Shown piece after piece: positions 17,360 to 26,122 of a stretch of DNA of 64,000 bases. Numbering within the stretch: the first letter of the stretch is position 1; every line of letters starts with the position of its first letter. The stretch spans positions 2,666,001-2,730,000 of the forward strand of contig CP073041.1 of NCBI GenBank assembly GCA_025370055.1. The letters run 5' to 3'. The position numbers were made by a program, and so were the translations under genes. Under the pieces are notes generated by a model, which saw only the letters and a list, made by a program, of their open reading frames with translations, did no database searches and was not told the origin of the DNA. The DNA comes from Woronichinia naegeliana WA131 (GTDB lineage: Bacteria > Cyanobacteriota > Cyanobacteriia > Cyanobacteriales > Microcystaceae).

Positions 17360-18667
17360 CTACACCCCTTTGGGGTTGCTATTTTCCGCTACATTGCGGG
17401 TTGGATCACCGAGATTGATTTTATCCGTTGGCCCTGGATTGAGGTTGGTGGGTAAAATCTGCCAATGTTGGGCCAAGCGTTGCAATAATTTATCCTGTTC
17501 AGCCCGTAAACGATCAAAATTAGAGCCGCTATTGATAATCGTGAACCAGACAATGCCTCTTTCTTGGGTCGGAATCATGCCGGTTAAGGCACTCACTTGA
17601 TTGAGGGTTCCTGTTTTTACCGTTAATCCCTGGGGCATATTACGCCATTGCAGCGTTCCTTGGCGATCGCGGCCCATGACGGGAAATAAATCAGACAGAG
17701 AGAGATTCACCGCTTTTAATTTATCCTCTAACGTCATAAACAGTTGGGTGACTGCACGGGGAGAAAGTCGATTTTCAATGGCTAAACCGGAACCATTTTT
17801 GAGTTGGATTTCAGAGGCGGAAATATGGGCTAAACGAGAAGCTGTTTGAGCAACCACCGTAGCTCCCCCCACCGACTGAGCAAACATTTCGGCCATGTCA
17901 TTATTGCTGTAAATATTCATCTGTTTCAGCAATTGGGCGACAGGGAGTGATTGATGGCGCAGGAGCAATTGGGCATCAGGAGGAAGGGTGGATTGAGGCT
18001 GTACAGTTCCGGTAATGATGACTTGGGGACGGGGTGTATTGACAGGTAAAGCTTGATATTGCTTTTCGACAAAAGGCGACCATTGGGAAGAATCTAGAGC
18101 CTGTTTCAAGAGGTGTCCGGCGATCGCTGGCTCAGTTTTAAAATTCATGGCAAAGGGGCCAGTAACGATGATATTACCCGTGATTTTTTGCAGGCCTAAC
18201 TGATTTAAAGCATTGCCAACCGCGATCGCTTCCTCCCAAACAAACAAGGGATCATAACCCCCTTCAATCACTAAGTCTCCTGTCAATACCCCATTTTGTA
18301 GCGTTCCTAAGGTATAAAAACGAGTTTCAAAACGATGATCTAAACCCCATTTATCCATGGCCGCTAAACTCGTTGCCACTTTGGTTAGGGAGGCGGCTGA
18401 AACCGGCAGATCTTCTCTTTGCTGGGCGAGATAGGCCCATTCAGTTCGCATCCAAATGCCTTGACGATTGGGATCATAACCTTTGGCCGCTAACGCCTGG
18501 AGATAATCTTGAATCAAACTGGTGACGACGGGATCTTCCTGGGTGGGTATGTCAAAAATCTTAGCCTGCTGCCAGGAAACCACTGCTCCCAAGGGAAGAG
18601 ATTGGGGATTGCCCCCCCACAGTTGAGCTAAAAAGCCAAACATGGCCAAGCTAATACCGTCGATCAT
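17360..18667 (-). CDS. dacB: D-alanyl-D-alanine carboxypeptidase, PBP4 type (family S13)
   Basis: Trims or cross-link-cleaves peptidoglycan stem peptides in the periplasm. All three penicillin-binding motifs are visible in the 435-residue protein: SLTK at 93-96 (Ser93 nucleophile), SNN at 254-256 and KTG at 351-353. The large insert between the first two motifs (about 100-250) is the mark of PBP4/DacB. The N-terminus is hydrophobic (LAMFGFLAQLW) and may be an anchor or signal. Another common cyanobacterial annotation is 'D-Ala-D-Ala carboxypeptidase/endopeptidase'. The gene is divergent from tyrS. Confidence 0.93.
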   Translation of the reverse strand: MIDGISLAMFGFLAQLWGGNPQSLPLGAVVSWQQAKIFDIPTQEDPVVTSLIQDYLQALAAKGYDPNRQGIWMRTEWAYLAQQREDLPVSAASLTKVATSLAAMDKWGLDHRFETRFYTLGTLQNGVLTGDLVIEGGYDPLFVWEEAIAVGNALNQLGLQKITGNIIVTGPFAMNFKTEPAIAGHLLKQALDSSQWSPFVEKQYQALPVNTPRPQVIITGTVQPQSTLPPDAQLLLRHQSLPVAQLLKQMNIYSNNDMAEMFAQSVGGATVVAQTASRLAHISASEIQLKNGSGLAIENRLSPRAVTQLFMTLEDKLKAVNLSLSDLFPVMGRDRQGTLQWRNMPQGLTVKTGTLNQVSALTGMIPTQERGIVWFTIINSGSNFDRLRAEQDKLLQRLAQHWQILPTNLNPGPTDKINLGDPTRNVAENSNPKGV

Positions 18668-18824
18668 CCTGTCTCTCCTGAAAATTCAACCACTGATTTT
18701 CCTATCAATGTTAACCAATGTCATTCTTTTGACAAGAGCCTTGAAAAAGCTAAAAATCTTGATTGCAATGGCGATCGCTCCCACGCCCTATAATAGTTTC
18801 TCTGGGCTAATTTGAAATGTTTTT

Positions 18825-20051
18825 ATGACTGTTGCCACCTCTCAAACTGCATTGGCTTGGTTAGATCGCGGAACCCACGAAATCTTTCCCCATCAACCGG
18901 ACTCCGATAATCCCAGTGAAAATCTTGCTCAATTGCTGGCCCAGAGCGATCGCCCCCTAAGAATAAAATTGGGGATTGACCCCACCGGCAGCGATATTCA
19001 TTTAGGCCATAGTATTCCCTTTCGCAAATTACGAGCCTTTCAAGATGCTGGCCATACGGCGGTGGTGATTATTGGTGACTTTACGGCCCAGATTGGCGAT
19101 CCCACCGGCAAATCGGAAGTTCGCAAACAATTAACGGCAGATCAAGTCCGTAGTAATGCGAGGAGCTATTTAGAACAATTGCGACCGATTTTGGATTTTG
19201 AAACCCCTGGCAGACTGGAAATTTGCTATAACAGCGATTGGCTGAGTCAGTTAAATTTAGCGAAAATTCAAGAATTATTAGCCACTATGACGGTGGGTCA
19301 AATGTTAGCCAAAGAGGGTTTTTCGGAACGATTTACCCAGGAAACGCCAATCTTTCTCCATGAATTTCTCTATCCTTTGATGCAGGGTTATGATTCGGTG
19401 ATGGTGGATGCGGATGTGGAATTGGGAGGAACGGATCAAAAATTTAATATTGCCATCGGTCGAGATTTACAACGTCATTTTGGGAAACCGCCTCAATTTG
19501 GTCTATTGCTACCGATTTTGATTGGGACGGATGGCAGTCAAAAAATGTCTAAGTCGCTCAATAATTATGTGGGACTGCGAGAAGATGCCCTTTCCATGTA
19601 CTCGAAGTTGGAAAAAGTACCGGATAGTTTACTCAAGGATTATTTTGAATTACTGACCAATTTACCCCTAGATTCTTTACCCGAAAATCCCAGGGAATGC
19701 CAAAAAAGATTAGCGGTGGAAGTTGTCGCTCAGTTTCATGGTCGGGAAGCAGCCTTAACGGCTCAACAAACAGCCCAGGCGATCGTCACCCAGGGCAATA
19801 CGGCAGCAGCAGAAAGCGTGCCAGAATTTTCCCTCGCTCATACCCAGTTTCCAGTTAAACTCTTCTATCTGCTCAGTGCAACGGGGCTTTGTACCAGTAG
19901 TGGGGAAGGTCGTCGTCAACTCCAAGGCGGTTCGGTGCGTTTAGACGGCGATCGCGTTACCGAGGTTGATGTTACCTTTGAGAGTGAAACTGACTTGGAG
20001 GGAAAAATTCTACAGGTAGGCAAGAAAAAGTTCATTCGTTTAGTTGCCTAA
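18825..20051 (+). CDS. tyrS: tyrosyl-tRNA synthetase
   Basis: Charges tRNA-Tyr. The 408-residue class I synthetase has the HIGH-like motif HLGH at 59-62 following [11 protein letters not shown], the signature [14 protein letters not shown], and KMSKS at 240-244. An S4 RNA-binding domain closes the protein (about 345-405, [17 protein letters not shown]). Length and motif spacing match the bacterial TyrRS subgroup with IHLGH/KMSKS (TyrZ-like). It overlaps by 8 bases the longest reading frame of the RDD gene that follows, though the likely start of that gene is 25 bases downstream. Confidence 0.97.
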   Translation: MTVATSQTALAWLDRGTHEIFPHQPDSDNPSENLAQLLAQSDRPLRIKLGIDPTGSDIHLGHSIPFRKLRAFQDAGHTAVVIIGDFTAQIGDPTGKSEVRKQLTADQVRSNARSYLEQLRPILDFETPGRLEICYNSDWLSQLNLAKIQELLATMTVGQMLAKEGFSERFTQETPIFLHEFLYPLMQGYDSVMVDADVELGGTDQKFNIAIGRDLQRHFGKPPQFGLLLPILIGTDGSQKMSKSLNNYVGLREDALSMYSKLEKVPDSLLKDYFELLTNLPLDSLPENPRECQKRLAVEVVAQFHGREAALTAQQTAQAIVTQGNTAAAESVPEFSLAHTQFPVKLFYLLSATGLCTSSGEGRRQLQGGSVRLDGDRVTEVDVTFESETDLEGKILQVGKKKFIRLVA

Positions 20052-20076
20052 TGTTGGTCATAAAATTGGTATTAAA

Positions 20077-20622
20077 ATGTACGATGATGCGCCACCGTCT
20101 CCCCGACCCTTTCCTAGAGTTCCCCTCGAACGCCGTTCCTATGCCTATTTGATGGATTTTATTGCCGTTTGGCTGCTCAGTTCCTTTGCGACGGGATGGT
20201 TGCAGGGGATGATCTTTCTGGGAGCTTGGTTTGGCTTGCGGGTAATTTTAGTAGAAACCAATCAGGGCCAAAGTTTGGGGAGTTGGGCCTTCGATATGAA
20301 AGTGATTGATCTGCGATCGCGGCGGATTCCGGGCATCTTCGAGTTGACTAAACGGGAAGGCATTTTAGGCGGCACTTCTTTATTGGCAATGGTGGGCTTA
20401 AATATTAATTTTCTTAACGCCATTTCTATGTTGTTATTAATCGCGCCTTTGTTGATGAATGGCGGTTTGGCTCTGAGTGATGAAATGTATAATCAAGCTT
20501 TCCATGATCGCGTCGCTGGAACGGTTGTTATTCGTGCTAAACGGGGATTTTCCCTCGACTTACGCTTAAAACGTTGGTGGTATGAAGCGAAAACAAAATG
20601 GCAGGAAAAACAACGAAGATAG
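20077..20622 (+). CDS. RDD family membrane protein
   Basis: The 181-residue protein begins at the ATG at 20077; an upstream in-frame TTG at 20044 would overlap tyrS and is less likely. The RDD signature is RSYAYLMDFIAVWLL at the start of the first membrane helix. A second helix (LQGMIFLGAWFGLRVIL), the motif GQSLGSWAFDMKVIDL and a third helix (about 110-130) follow. Members are small integral membrane proteins thought to be involved in transport, but the substrate is unknown. It follows tyrS closely and is probably co-transcribed. Confidence 0.85.
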   Translation: MYDDAPPSPRPFPRVPLERRSYAYLMDFIAVWLLSSFATGWLQGMIFLGAWFGLRVILVETNQGQSLGSWAFDMKVIDLRSRRIPGIFELTKREGILGGTSLLAMVGLNINFLNAISMLLLIAPLLMNGGLALSDEMYNQAFHDRVAGTVVIRAKRGFSLDLRLKRWWYEAKTKWQEKQRR

Positions 20623-20725
20623 AGGGATTATGCAGGCGATCGCCGATTAGTGAATAGTTGATAGTGAATAGGTGATAATTATCCATTCAAAAAAAGCGAT
20701 CACCTCAATGTTATAAATCTATAGA

Positions 20726-21604
20726 TTAATCAAATATATCCGTTAAAGTCTTTGCTTCTAAAAAGCGATCACTCCATAATTCTAAGTCGGCGATCGAAGC
20801 TTGAGTTAAACGAGATTCAATAGACCCCGATACATTTCCAAAACGTTTGACCAATAATCGCATTAGCAGGGCAACCTCTCCCTCTTGGCGACCCTCTTGG
20901 CGACCCTCTTGGCGACCCTCTTGGCGACCCTCTTGGCGACCCTCTTGGCGACCCTCTTGGCGACCCTCTTGGCGACCCTCTTGTAAAATGTCCTGATAGA
21001 AAGCTGATTCTTTCATAATGTCGTTCCTTAAAATTGTTTTTATCATTTCAGGTGTCATCACCAATCCTGCGAATACTGCCGTCGCAGCCATGAGATTAGC
21101 CCTCACCCGTTGGTTTTCTATTGTATCCAATCCCTTCGCAACTTCCCGTAATCGTGTTGTTGGCTCCTTACTTTGGGTTAATATCGCCAACGGTAATAAT
21201 CCCGGATTTGTTAGAAATAAATCAGAAGACTGTTCCCAAAGACGAATGGTTCGATAATGATGAGTTGTTTCTCCTAGTTGAAAGCTATCTTGATAAACCA
21301 AGGCTGATTTAGTTGGTTTCAGATAAATAACCACTTGGTGCATGGTTTTAAGCGGAAAACGACGATAAACCCTGACTCGATAATCTAACATCCGAAAGCC
21401 CATTGTTTCATCGGGTTCGGTCTGAAATTCTAGGTGTAATACGAGATCTTCCGATTGTTCCAATATGAGAGAATCAGCGCGAATCGGCTCTAAAGATAAT
21501 TCCGTTGGACTCAGTTTGGTCAATTGAACGGGACGACCAAGCAACCAAGTGGCGTAATCTTCAGAAAAGTTTTCGGCTAGGAATTTGCAAGCATTGTCAA
21601 ACAT
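20726..21604 (-). CDS. Rpn/PDDEXK nuclease family protein with DUF4351 tail
   Basis: The 292-residue protein matches the large cyanobacterial Rpn (recombination-promoting nuclease, PD-(D/E)XK) family. It has FDNACKFLAENFSEDYATWLLG at the start (quoted in part), then LILEQSEDLVLHLEFQTEPD with the E-x-Q core residues, and RMLDYRVRVYRRF. Near the C-terminus is a spacer of eight RQEG units, followed by a DUF4351-type end (LLVKRFGNVSGSIESRLTQA). The RQEG linker is encoded by a perfect 12-bp tandem repeat. These genes are multicopy and mobile-looking in cyanobacteria. It sits next to the nested IS block. Confidence 0.82.
   Translation of the reverse strand: MFDNACKFLAENFSEDYATWLLGRPVQLTKLSPTELSLEPIRADSLILEQSEDLVLHLEFQTEPDETMGFRMLDYRVRVYRRFPLKTMHQVVIYLKPTKSALVYQDSFQLGETTHHYRTIRLWEQSSDLFLTNPGLLPLAILTQSKEPTTRLREVAKGLDTIENQRVRANLMAATAVFAGLVMTPEMIKTILRNDIMKESAFYQDILQEGRQEGRQEGRQEGRQEGRQEGRQEGRQEGRQEGEVALLMRLLVKRFGNVSGSIESRLTQASIADLELWSDRFLEAKTLTDIFD
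20880..20983. repeat. 12-bp tandem repeat (CCCTCTTGGCGA) x8 plus a partial copy
   Basis: Eight exact head-to-tail copies of CCCTCTTGGCGA run from 20880 to 20975, then a ninth partial copy. On the minus strand each unit encodes Arg-Gln-Glu-Gly. The unit is a multiple of 3, so copy number can change without breaking the frame of the Rpn gene. Confidence 0.95.
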
Positions 21605-22168
21605 GGATAAATTTTAACATTTTCAGCGATCGCCGTTTAGTGAATAGTTGATAATTATTAATTGTTAATTAGGGCTTGCTGAAAAAAGCTGAAACCTTTA
21701 CGGAGAAAAATAGTAGGCGAATTAAGAACCGCTAGAATGCACGAAAATAGGGTAGAATGCCTCAAAACCATTGCATTAAGAAGAGAGAAAGCAGATGTAC
21801 CGAAAGCAAAAGTACTCAATTGAAACACCAGAAAACTTGAAAAATCTGTTCGGCGGGCAGTTAGACGAAGAAAATCGTTGGATAGAAATGTCAAAAATGA
21901 TTCCCTGGGAAGAATATGAGGAAGAATATGCAAAAAACTTCACAGAAAAAAAAGGAGCCCCAGCCAAATCATTTAGAATGGCATTAGGAGCATTAATTAT
22001 CAAAGAAATTTCAGGAAAAAGTGACAGAGAAACAGTAGAACAAATAAAAGAGAACCCTTATTTACAGTACTTTATAGGAATGGAAAGCTATAGTAGCAAA
22101 GAAGCATTTAATGCGTCAATGATGGTTCATTTTCGTAAAAAAATAGGAATGGAATTAATAAATAAAAT

Positions 22169-23419
22169 GGTTCTTCTGGCTTTGCGGTAGAAGATGTATA
22201 ATAAGATACACTATATGAGGATGGCATCAATGTTATTTTTTCTAGAAAATCTGGTAGATTTGCCAAAGGTAAACATAAGAAATGTGATTCAAGAGGGAAA
22301 ACAAGCGTTTTTAATACTGAGTTGTCAAGAGGAAGAAGTCAAATGTAATTATTGTGGTAGCTTAACGGATGAATTACATCAGACGAACAGTGTATTAGTA
22401 AGGGACTTGTCTATCTCTGGTCAAATGGTATATCTGAAAGTCCCTCGTCGTAAATTTTACTGTAAAGATTGTCAAAGGTTTTTTACAGAAAATCTAGAAT
22501 TTATGGAAGCCCGTAGGAAATACACAGTGAGGTATGAAGAATATATTTATGGACGAGTAAATGTGAGCAGTGTGGAACAAGTAGGTAGAGAGGAATCTCT
22601 ATCATGGGATCAAGTGAATGGAATTTACCAACGTCAATGTGAAGCTAAAAAAAAAGATTGGCAAGGAGTAAAACACCTCGGGATGGATGAAATAGCGAAA
22701 CGAAAAGGTCATCAGAATTTTGTAACAGTGTTAGGAGATATAGAGAAAGGAGAATTAATAGAAGTGATAGATAGTCATCAACAAGATAAAATCATCGAAG
22801 TGCTGATGGAGAAAGAATTAGAGGTGAGGGAAGGAGTAGAACAAGTGAGTGTAGATATGTGGGGAGGATTTCCTAAAGTAATAGAAAAAGTATTTCCGAA
22901 TGCAGTAATTGTAACAGATAGATTTCATGTAATGAAGGCGTTGAATGAAGAATTGAATAAAATCCGTAAACAGACAAAATTGAATGTAAAAATCAAGGGA
23001 GAAAAGTGGCTATTATTAAAAAATAAAGAAGACCTAAAAGAGGAAGAGTTAGAAAAACTAGAATTGGTGTTAAAGCAATCTGCTCGTTTGCGTAAAGCGT
23101 ATGAATATAAAGAGTCATTTAGAGAGATATATGAAAAAGTAAATGATAAGGAAGAAGGAAGATTAAAATTTACAGAATGGTTAGAGAATGCAAAGAGCAT
23201 TTATACAGATGTAATTAGCACAATTCGTAGGAATTTGGACTCTATTTGTAACTACTTTTTGAGTCGAACGACGAATGGGGCAATGGAAGGCATCAATAAT
23301 CGTCTTAAACTAATCAAGCGTCAAGCTTATGGATTTATGAACTTTGATAATATGCGAAATCGTTTTTTAGCTTGCTTTTCATGATAAGCTTTAATTATCA
23401 CTCTTTGTTCAGGAGAACC
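22169..23419 (+). mobile_element. ISL3-family insertion sequence
   Basis: A 1,251-bp element. Its ends are GGTTCTTCTGG at 22169 and the complement of GGTTCTCCTGA ending at 23419. The perfect 8-bp direct repeat AATAAAAT flanks it (22161-22168 and 23420-23427). Eight-base duplications and GG-starting inverted repeats are typical of ISL3. It is inserted in codon 125 of the outer transposase. Confidence 0.92.
22194..23384 (+). CDS. ISL3-family transposase
   Basis: An intact 396-residue transposase. The N-terminal zinc-binding part shows CNYCG and CKDCQRFF. The DDE core follows: LGMDEIAKRKGHQNFVTV with the first Asp, VSVDMWGGFPKVIEKVFPNA and VTDRFHVMKALNEEL with the second, and TTNGAMEGINNRLKLIKRQA with the Glu. 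Length is normal for ISL3, and there is no stop or frameshift, so this copy could still be active. The start is the ATG at 22194, just inside the left end. Confidence 0.92.
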   Translation: MYNKIHYMRMASMLFFLENLVDLPKVNIRNVIQEGKQAFLILSCQEEEVKCNYCGSLTDELHQTNSVLVRDLSISGQMVYLKVPRRKFYCKDCQRFFTENLEFMEARRKYTVRYEEYIYGRVNVSSVEQVGREESLSWDQVNGIYQRQCEAKKKDWQGVKHLGMDEIAKRKGHQNFVTVLGDIEKGELIEVIDSHQQDKIIEVLMEKELEVREGVEQVSVDMWGGFPKVIEKVFPNAVIVTDRFHVMKALNEELNKIRKQTKLNVKIKGEKWLLLKNKEDLKEEELEKLELVLKQSARLRKAYEYKESFREIYEKVNDKEEGRLKFTEWLENAKSIYTDVISTIRRNLDSICNYFLSRTTNGAMEGINNRLKLIKRQAYGFMNFDNMRNRFLACFS

Positions 23420-24100
23420 AATAAAATTAATAAAGAAATAGAAAAAAAGCGACGGGTGTAGCGTCAGAAAAAAAAGAAAATGAAGGAAAGTTATTGTTAG
23501 ATGCGACTTGTACACCAGCAGATATAAAATATCCAACGGATATAGGAATATTGAATGATGCCAGAGAAAAAACAGAAAAAATAATAGATAAGCTGTATGA
23601 AGAAATAAAAGAGAAAAGGAAAGAAAAGCCGAGGACTTATAGGGAAGTGGCAAGAAAAGAGTACTTAGCCATAGCAAAAAAACGTCGTGTGTCAAAAAAA
23701 GAAAGAAGAAAAGGAACAAAAAAACAACTAGGATATATAAAAAGAAACTTGTCTGATATAGAAAAAATGATAGAAGAGGGAGCAAAGTTAGAAAAACTAA
23801 CGAAAAAAGAGCAAGAAGAGCTTGTAACGATAGGAAAAGTGTATGAGCAACAGTTAGAAATGTATGAAAAAAAGACAAATAAAGTAGAAAACAGAATTGT
23901 GAGTGTAAGCCAACCTCACGTGCGTCCAATAGTGCGTGGAAAAGCGGGAAAAGCAGTAGAGTTTGGAGCTAAAATATCGGCAAGTAATGTGAATGGCTTT
24001 GTCTTCTTAGACAAATTAAGTTGGGATAATTACAACGAATCGGGAGATTTACAAGCGCGAATAGAAGAATATAAAAGGGAAACAGGATGTTATCCGGAAT

Positions 24101-25549
24101 CATTGGTGTCAACTTAAGCCAAAATGCCTACTCACAAAAGATTAGCCTAAAAGCAGGCGGAAGTAAGAGTAGGCTGAAAAAAAGGTTAGTATATAAAAAA
24201 GTGAGCAAAAAACAAATGGCAAGACAACATCCTCGGAGAAAAGGAAACCCAGACTTACGTCGTAAGACAAATCAGCCAGGGGTAGAAATCCCTGAAATAA
24301 CAAAAGAGTTGTTTGAATTACTAGAACCCACAATGTTTACACCATTAAAATATTTACAGGGAACTCATGAGAAAATGATGAGAGATAGGGTGCTAAATTT
24401 ACCAGTAATGGTGGCATTAGTGTTAAGTATAGTGTATCGTCAAATAGCGGGTATAAGTGAAGCGGTAAGACTGTTAGAGGAAGAGGGATTGCTATGGGTA
24501 GCATCATTAAAAGTAAGCAAACAGGCAGTATCAAAAAGAATGATGAATGTGCCAGCCGAAATATTTGCAATATTACTAAAAGGAGTGTTAGAAAAAGCAG
24601 CCGAAAAAGGGAAGAAGCTCCAAGTAGGAGAAAAATGGGAAAAAATAAGAGAAAAGTTTAGTGCAGTGTGGATAGCAGATGGCTAAACGCTAGAGCAGAT
24701 AAGGAAAAATATGAAAATAAGTAAAGAAGAAAAGAGTAAATTGGGGGGTAAAATAATGATGGTAGTGGAAGCCTTTACCCAAAGACCCGTTACTTTATGG
24801 TACACAGAAAATGATAAATCAAATGATAAAATATGGTGTGAAGAATTGGCAGCTAAATTACCAGAAAATGGTTTAATTCTCGTAGATATGGGATTTTTTA
24901 GCTTTGTGTGGTTTGATTTGTTAACAGAAGCTAAAAAGTTTTTTCTAACCAGATTTAGAGCGGGTACATCTTACAAAACCAAACAAGTATTGTCTCAAGG
25001 TAGTCATTACAGAGATGAGATTATCATTATGGGAAATTACCGTTCTAATCCTTGCAAGCATCCGGTGAGATTAGTCTCAGTATTATGGGGAACAATCTGG
25101 TATCAGTATTTAACAAATGTGTTGTCTCCCGAACAACTGTCCGCCGAAGAGGTCTGTGATTTATATCGAAGACGATGGACAATCGAAGAAGCCTTTTTAT
25201 TAACGAAAAGACTTTTAGGACTAGCCTATTTATGGGTAGGGAATAAGAATGGTGTCCAAATCCAGATTATTTGCACTTTGATTTTCTATACGGTCTTAAA
25301 TCAATTGGTAGGGGAAGTGGCGATTGCTCTAAATCAACCGAAAGAAAAAATCTCAGTAGAGATGGTGTTTCGGAGTCTATACTATGTAGCGAAGGCTATT
25401 GCTAGAGGAGAAAAGCCTGATACAGTAACCTATCTGGCTGAACGTGCTAAGTTATTTGGTTTGGTCAAAGCTGAGAGAAAGCGACATCGAGAAAAGGCCG
25501 CTCTCAATCAACAAATTTGGGAACCCATTCCTTTAAGTTGACACGGATG
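24101..25549 (+). mobile_element. IS4-family insertion sequence (first copy type)
   Basis: A 1,449-bp element whose ends are CATTGGTGTCAACTTAA (24101-24117) and the complement of CATCCGTGTCAACTTAA (25533-25549), 15 of 17 matching. The 9-bp direct repeat ATCCGGAAT flanks it at 24092-24100 and 25550-25558. The target-duplication size fits IS4-type elements. It is inserted in the outer IS5-like transposase gene. Confidence 0.9.
24216..25541 (+). pseudogene. IS4-family transposase with an in-frame stop
   Basis: The frame is continuous apart from one TAA at 24684-24686, directly after the first catalytic Asp (AVWIADG, then TLEQIRKNM). The second Asp is in LILVDMGFF and the Glu in DLYRRRWTIEEAFLLTKRLLG (YREK-like region). 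I set the start at the ATG at 24216 (MARQHPRRKGNPDL); the longer open frame back to 24087 begins in target DNA outside the IS. A TCA-to-TAA change explains the stop, since relatives have Ser after ADG. The product is predicted to be inactive unless read through. Confidence 0.85.
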
Positions 25550-26122
25550 ATCCGGAATCGGTTCATGTGGATAAAATCTATCGAACAAAAGCGAATCGAG
25601 CTTATTGTAAAGAAAGGGATATAAGAATGAGTGGTCCCCGATTGGGAAGACCGCCGAAAGAGGTGAGCAAAGAAAAAAAGAAAGAGGCACGCTCAGATGA
25701 AAGAGTGCGTAATGCCATTGAGGGTAAATTCGGACAGGGAAAGAGGAAATTTAGTCTTGGTCGAGTGATGGGCAAACTACCTGAGACCTCGGAAACGGTA
25801 ATTGCGATGAACTTTTTGGTAATGAATCTTTCTACTCTACTTCAGAAGACAAAAAGTAAAAAGTTGTAGAGTCGTTTTTCTTGTGAAAAATGGTGTTAAT
25901 TTTCCTCTCTTTTGTGAGGAGTGATTTGTGTTGACCTTTTTAGACAGAAAGGAACAATAGATTAAACAAAATCTGTATTTTGATTTGTTTCCATAAGGAT
26001 AAGTTATCTATGCTTTTTCAGTCCATACTTCCCTAACCCACATTTCTTTCGTTTTTTGACTTTTTCAGCAAGCCCTAATTATCCATTATCCATTAAAAAC
26101 GCGATCGCCTCCTTATTTTTGG

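Larger units (their letters stand above)
21795..25869 (+). pseudogene. IS5/IS1182-like transposase, split into three parts
   Basis: Three coding segments make up one DDE transposase. The N-terminal part (21795-22168) has the DUF772-type region FGGQLDEENRWIEMSKMIPW and MALGALIIKEI. The middle part (about 23428-24100) contains LLLDATCTPADIKYPTD with the first catalytic Asp and GKAVEFGAKISAS. The C-terminal part (25559-25869) contains GPRLGRPPKE, VRNAIEGKFGQGKRKF with the catalytic Glu, and MNFLVMNL. Besides the two insertions, joining the first two parts leaves a 1-base frameshift near the A-run at 23440-23460. The gene is inactive. Confidence 0.88.
21671..26076 (+). mobile_element. IS5/IS1182-like element carrying two inserted ISs
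   Basis: Terminal inverted repeats AGGGCTTGCTGAAAAA at 21671-21686 and its complement at 26061-26076 bound the outer element. AATT flanks both ends (21667-21670 and 26077-26080), though it is palindromic. Removing the two internal ISs and one copy of each target duplication leaves about 1.69 kb, a normal size for this group. The reading frame of the outer transposase resumes on the far side of each insertion, which fixes the order: outer element first, then an ISL3 element and an IS4-family element, independently. Confidence 0.9.

Noticed and set aside
20880-20983. 12-bp repeats as a CRISPR or iteron array
   Set aside because: The unit is too short for CRISPR and lies in frame inside a coding region.
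23327-23929. Minus-strand hydrophobic frame of 200 codons
   Set aside because: It is the shadow of the A-rich IS5-like and ISL3 transposase genes.
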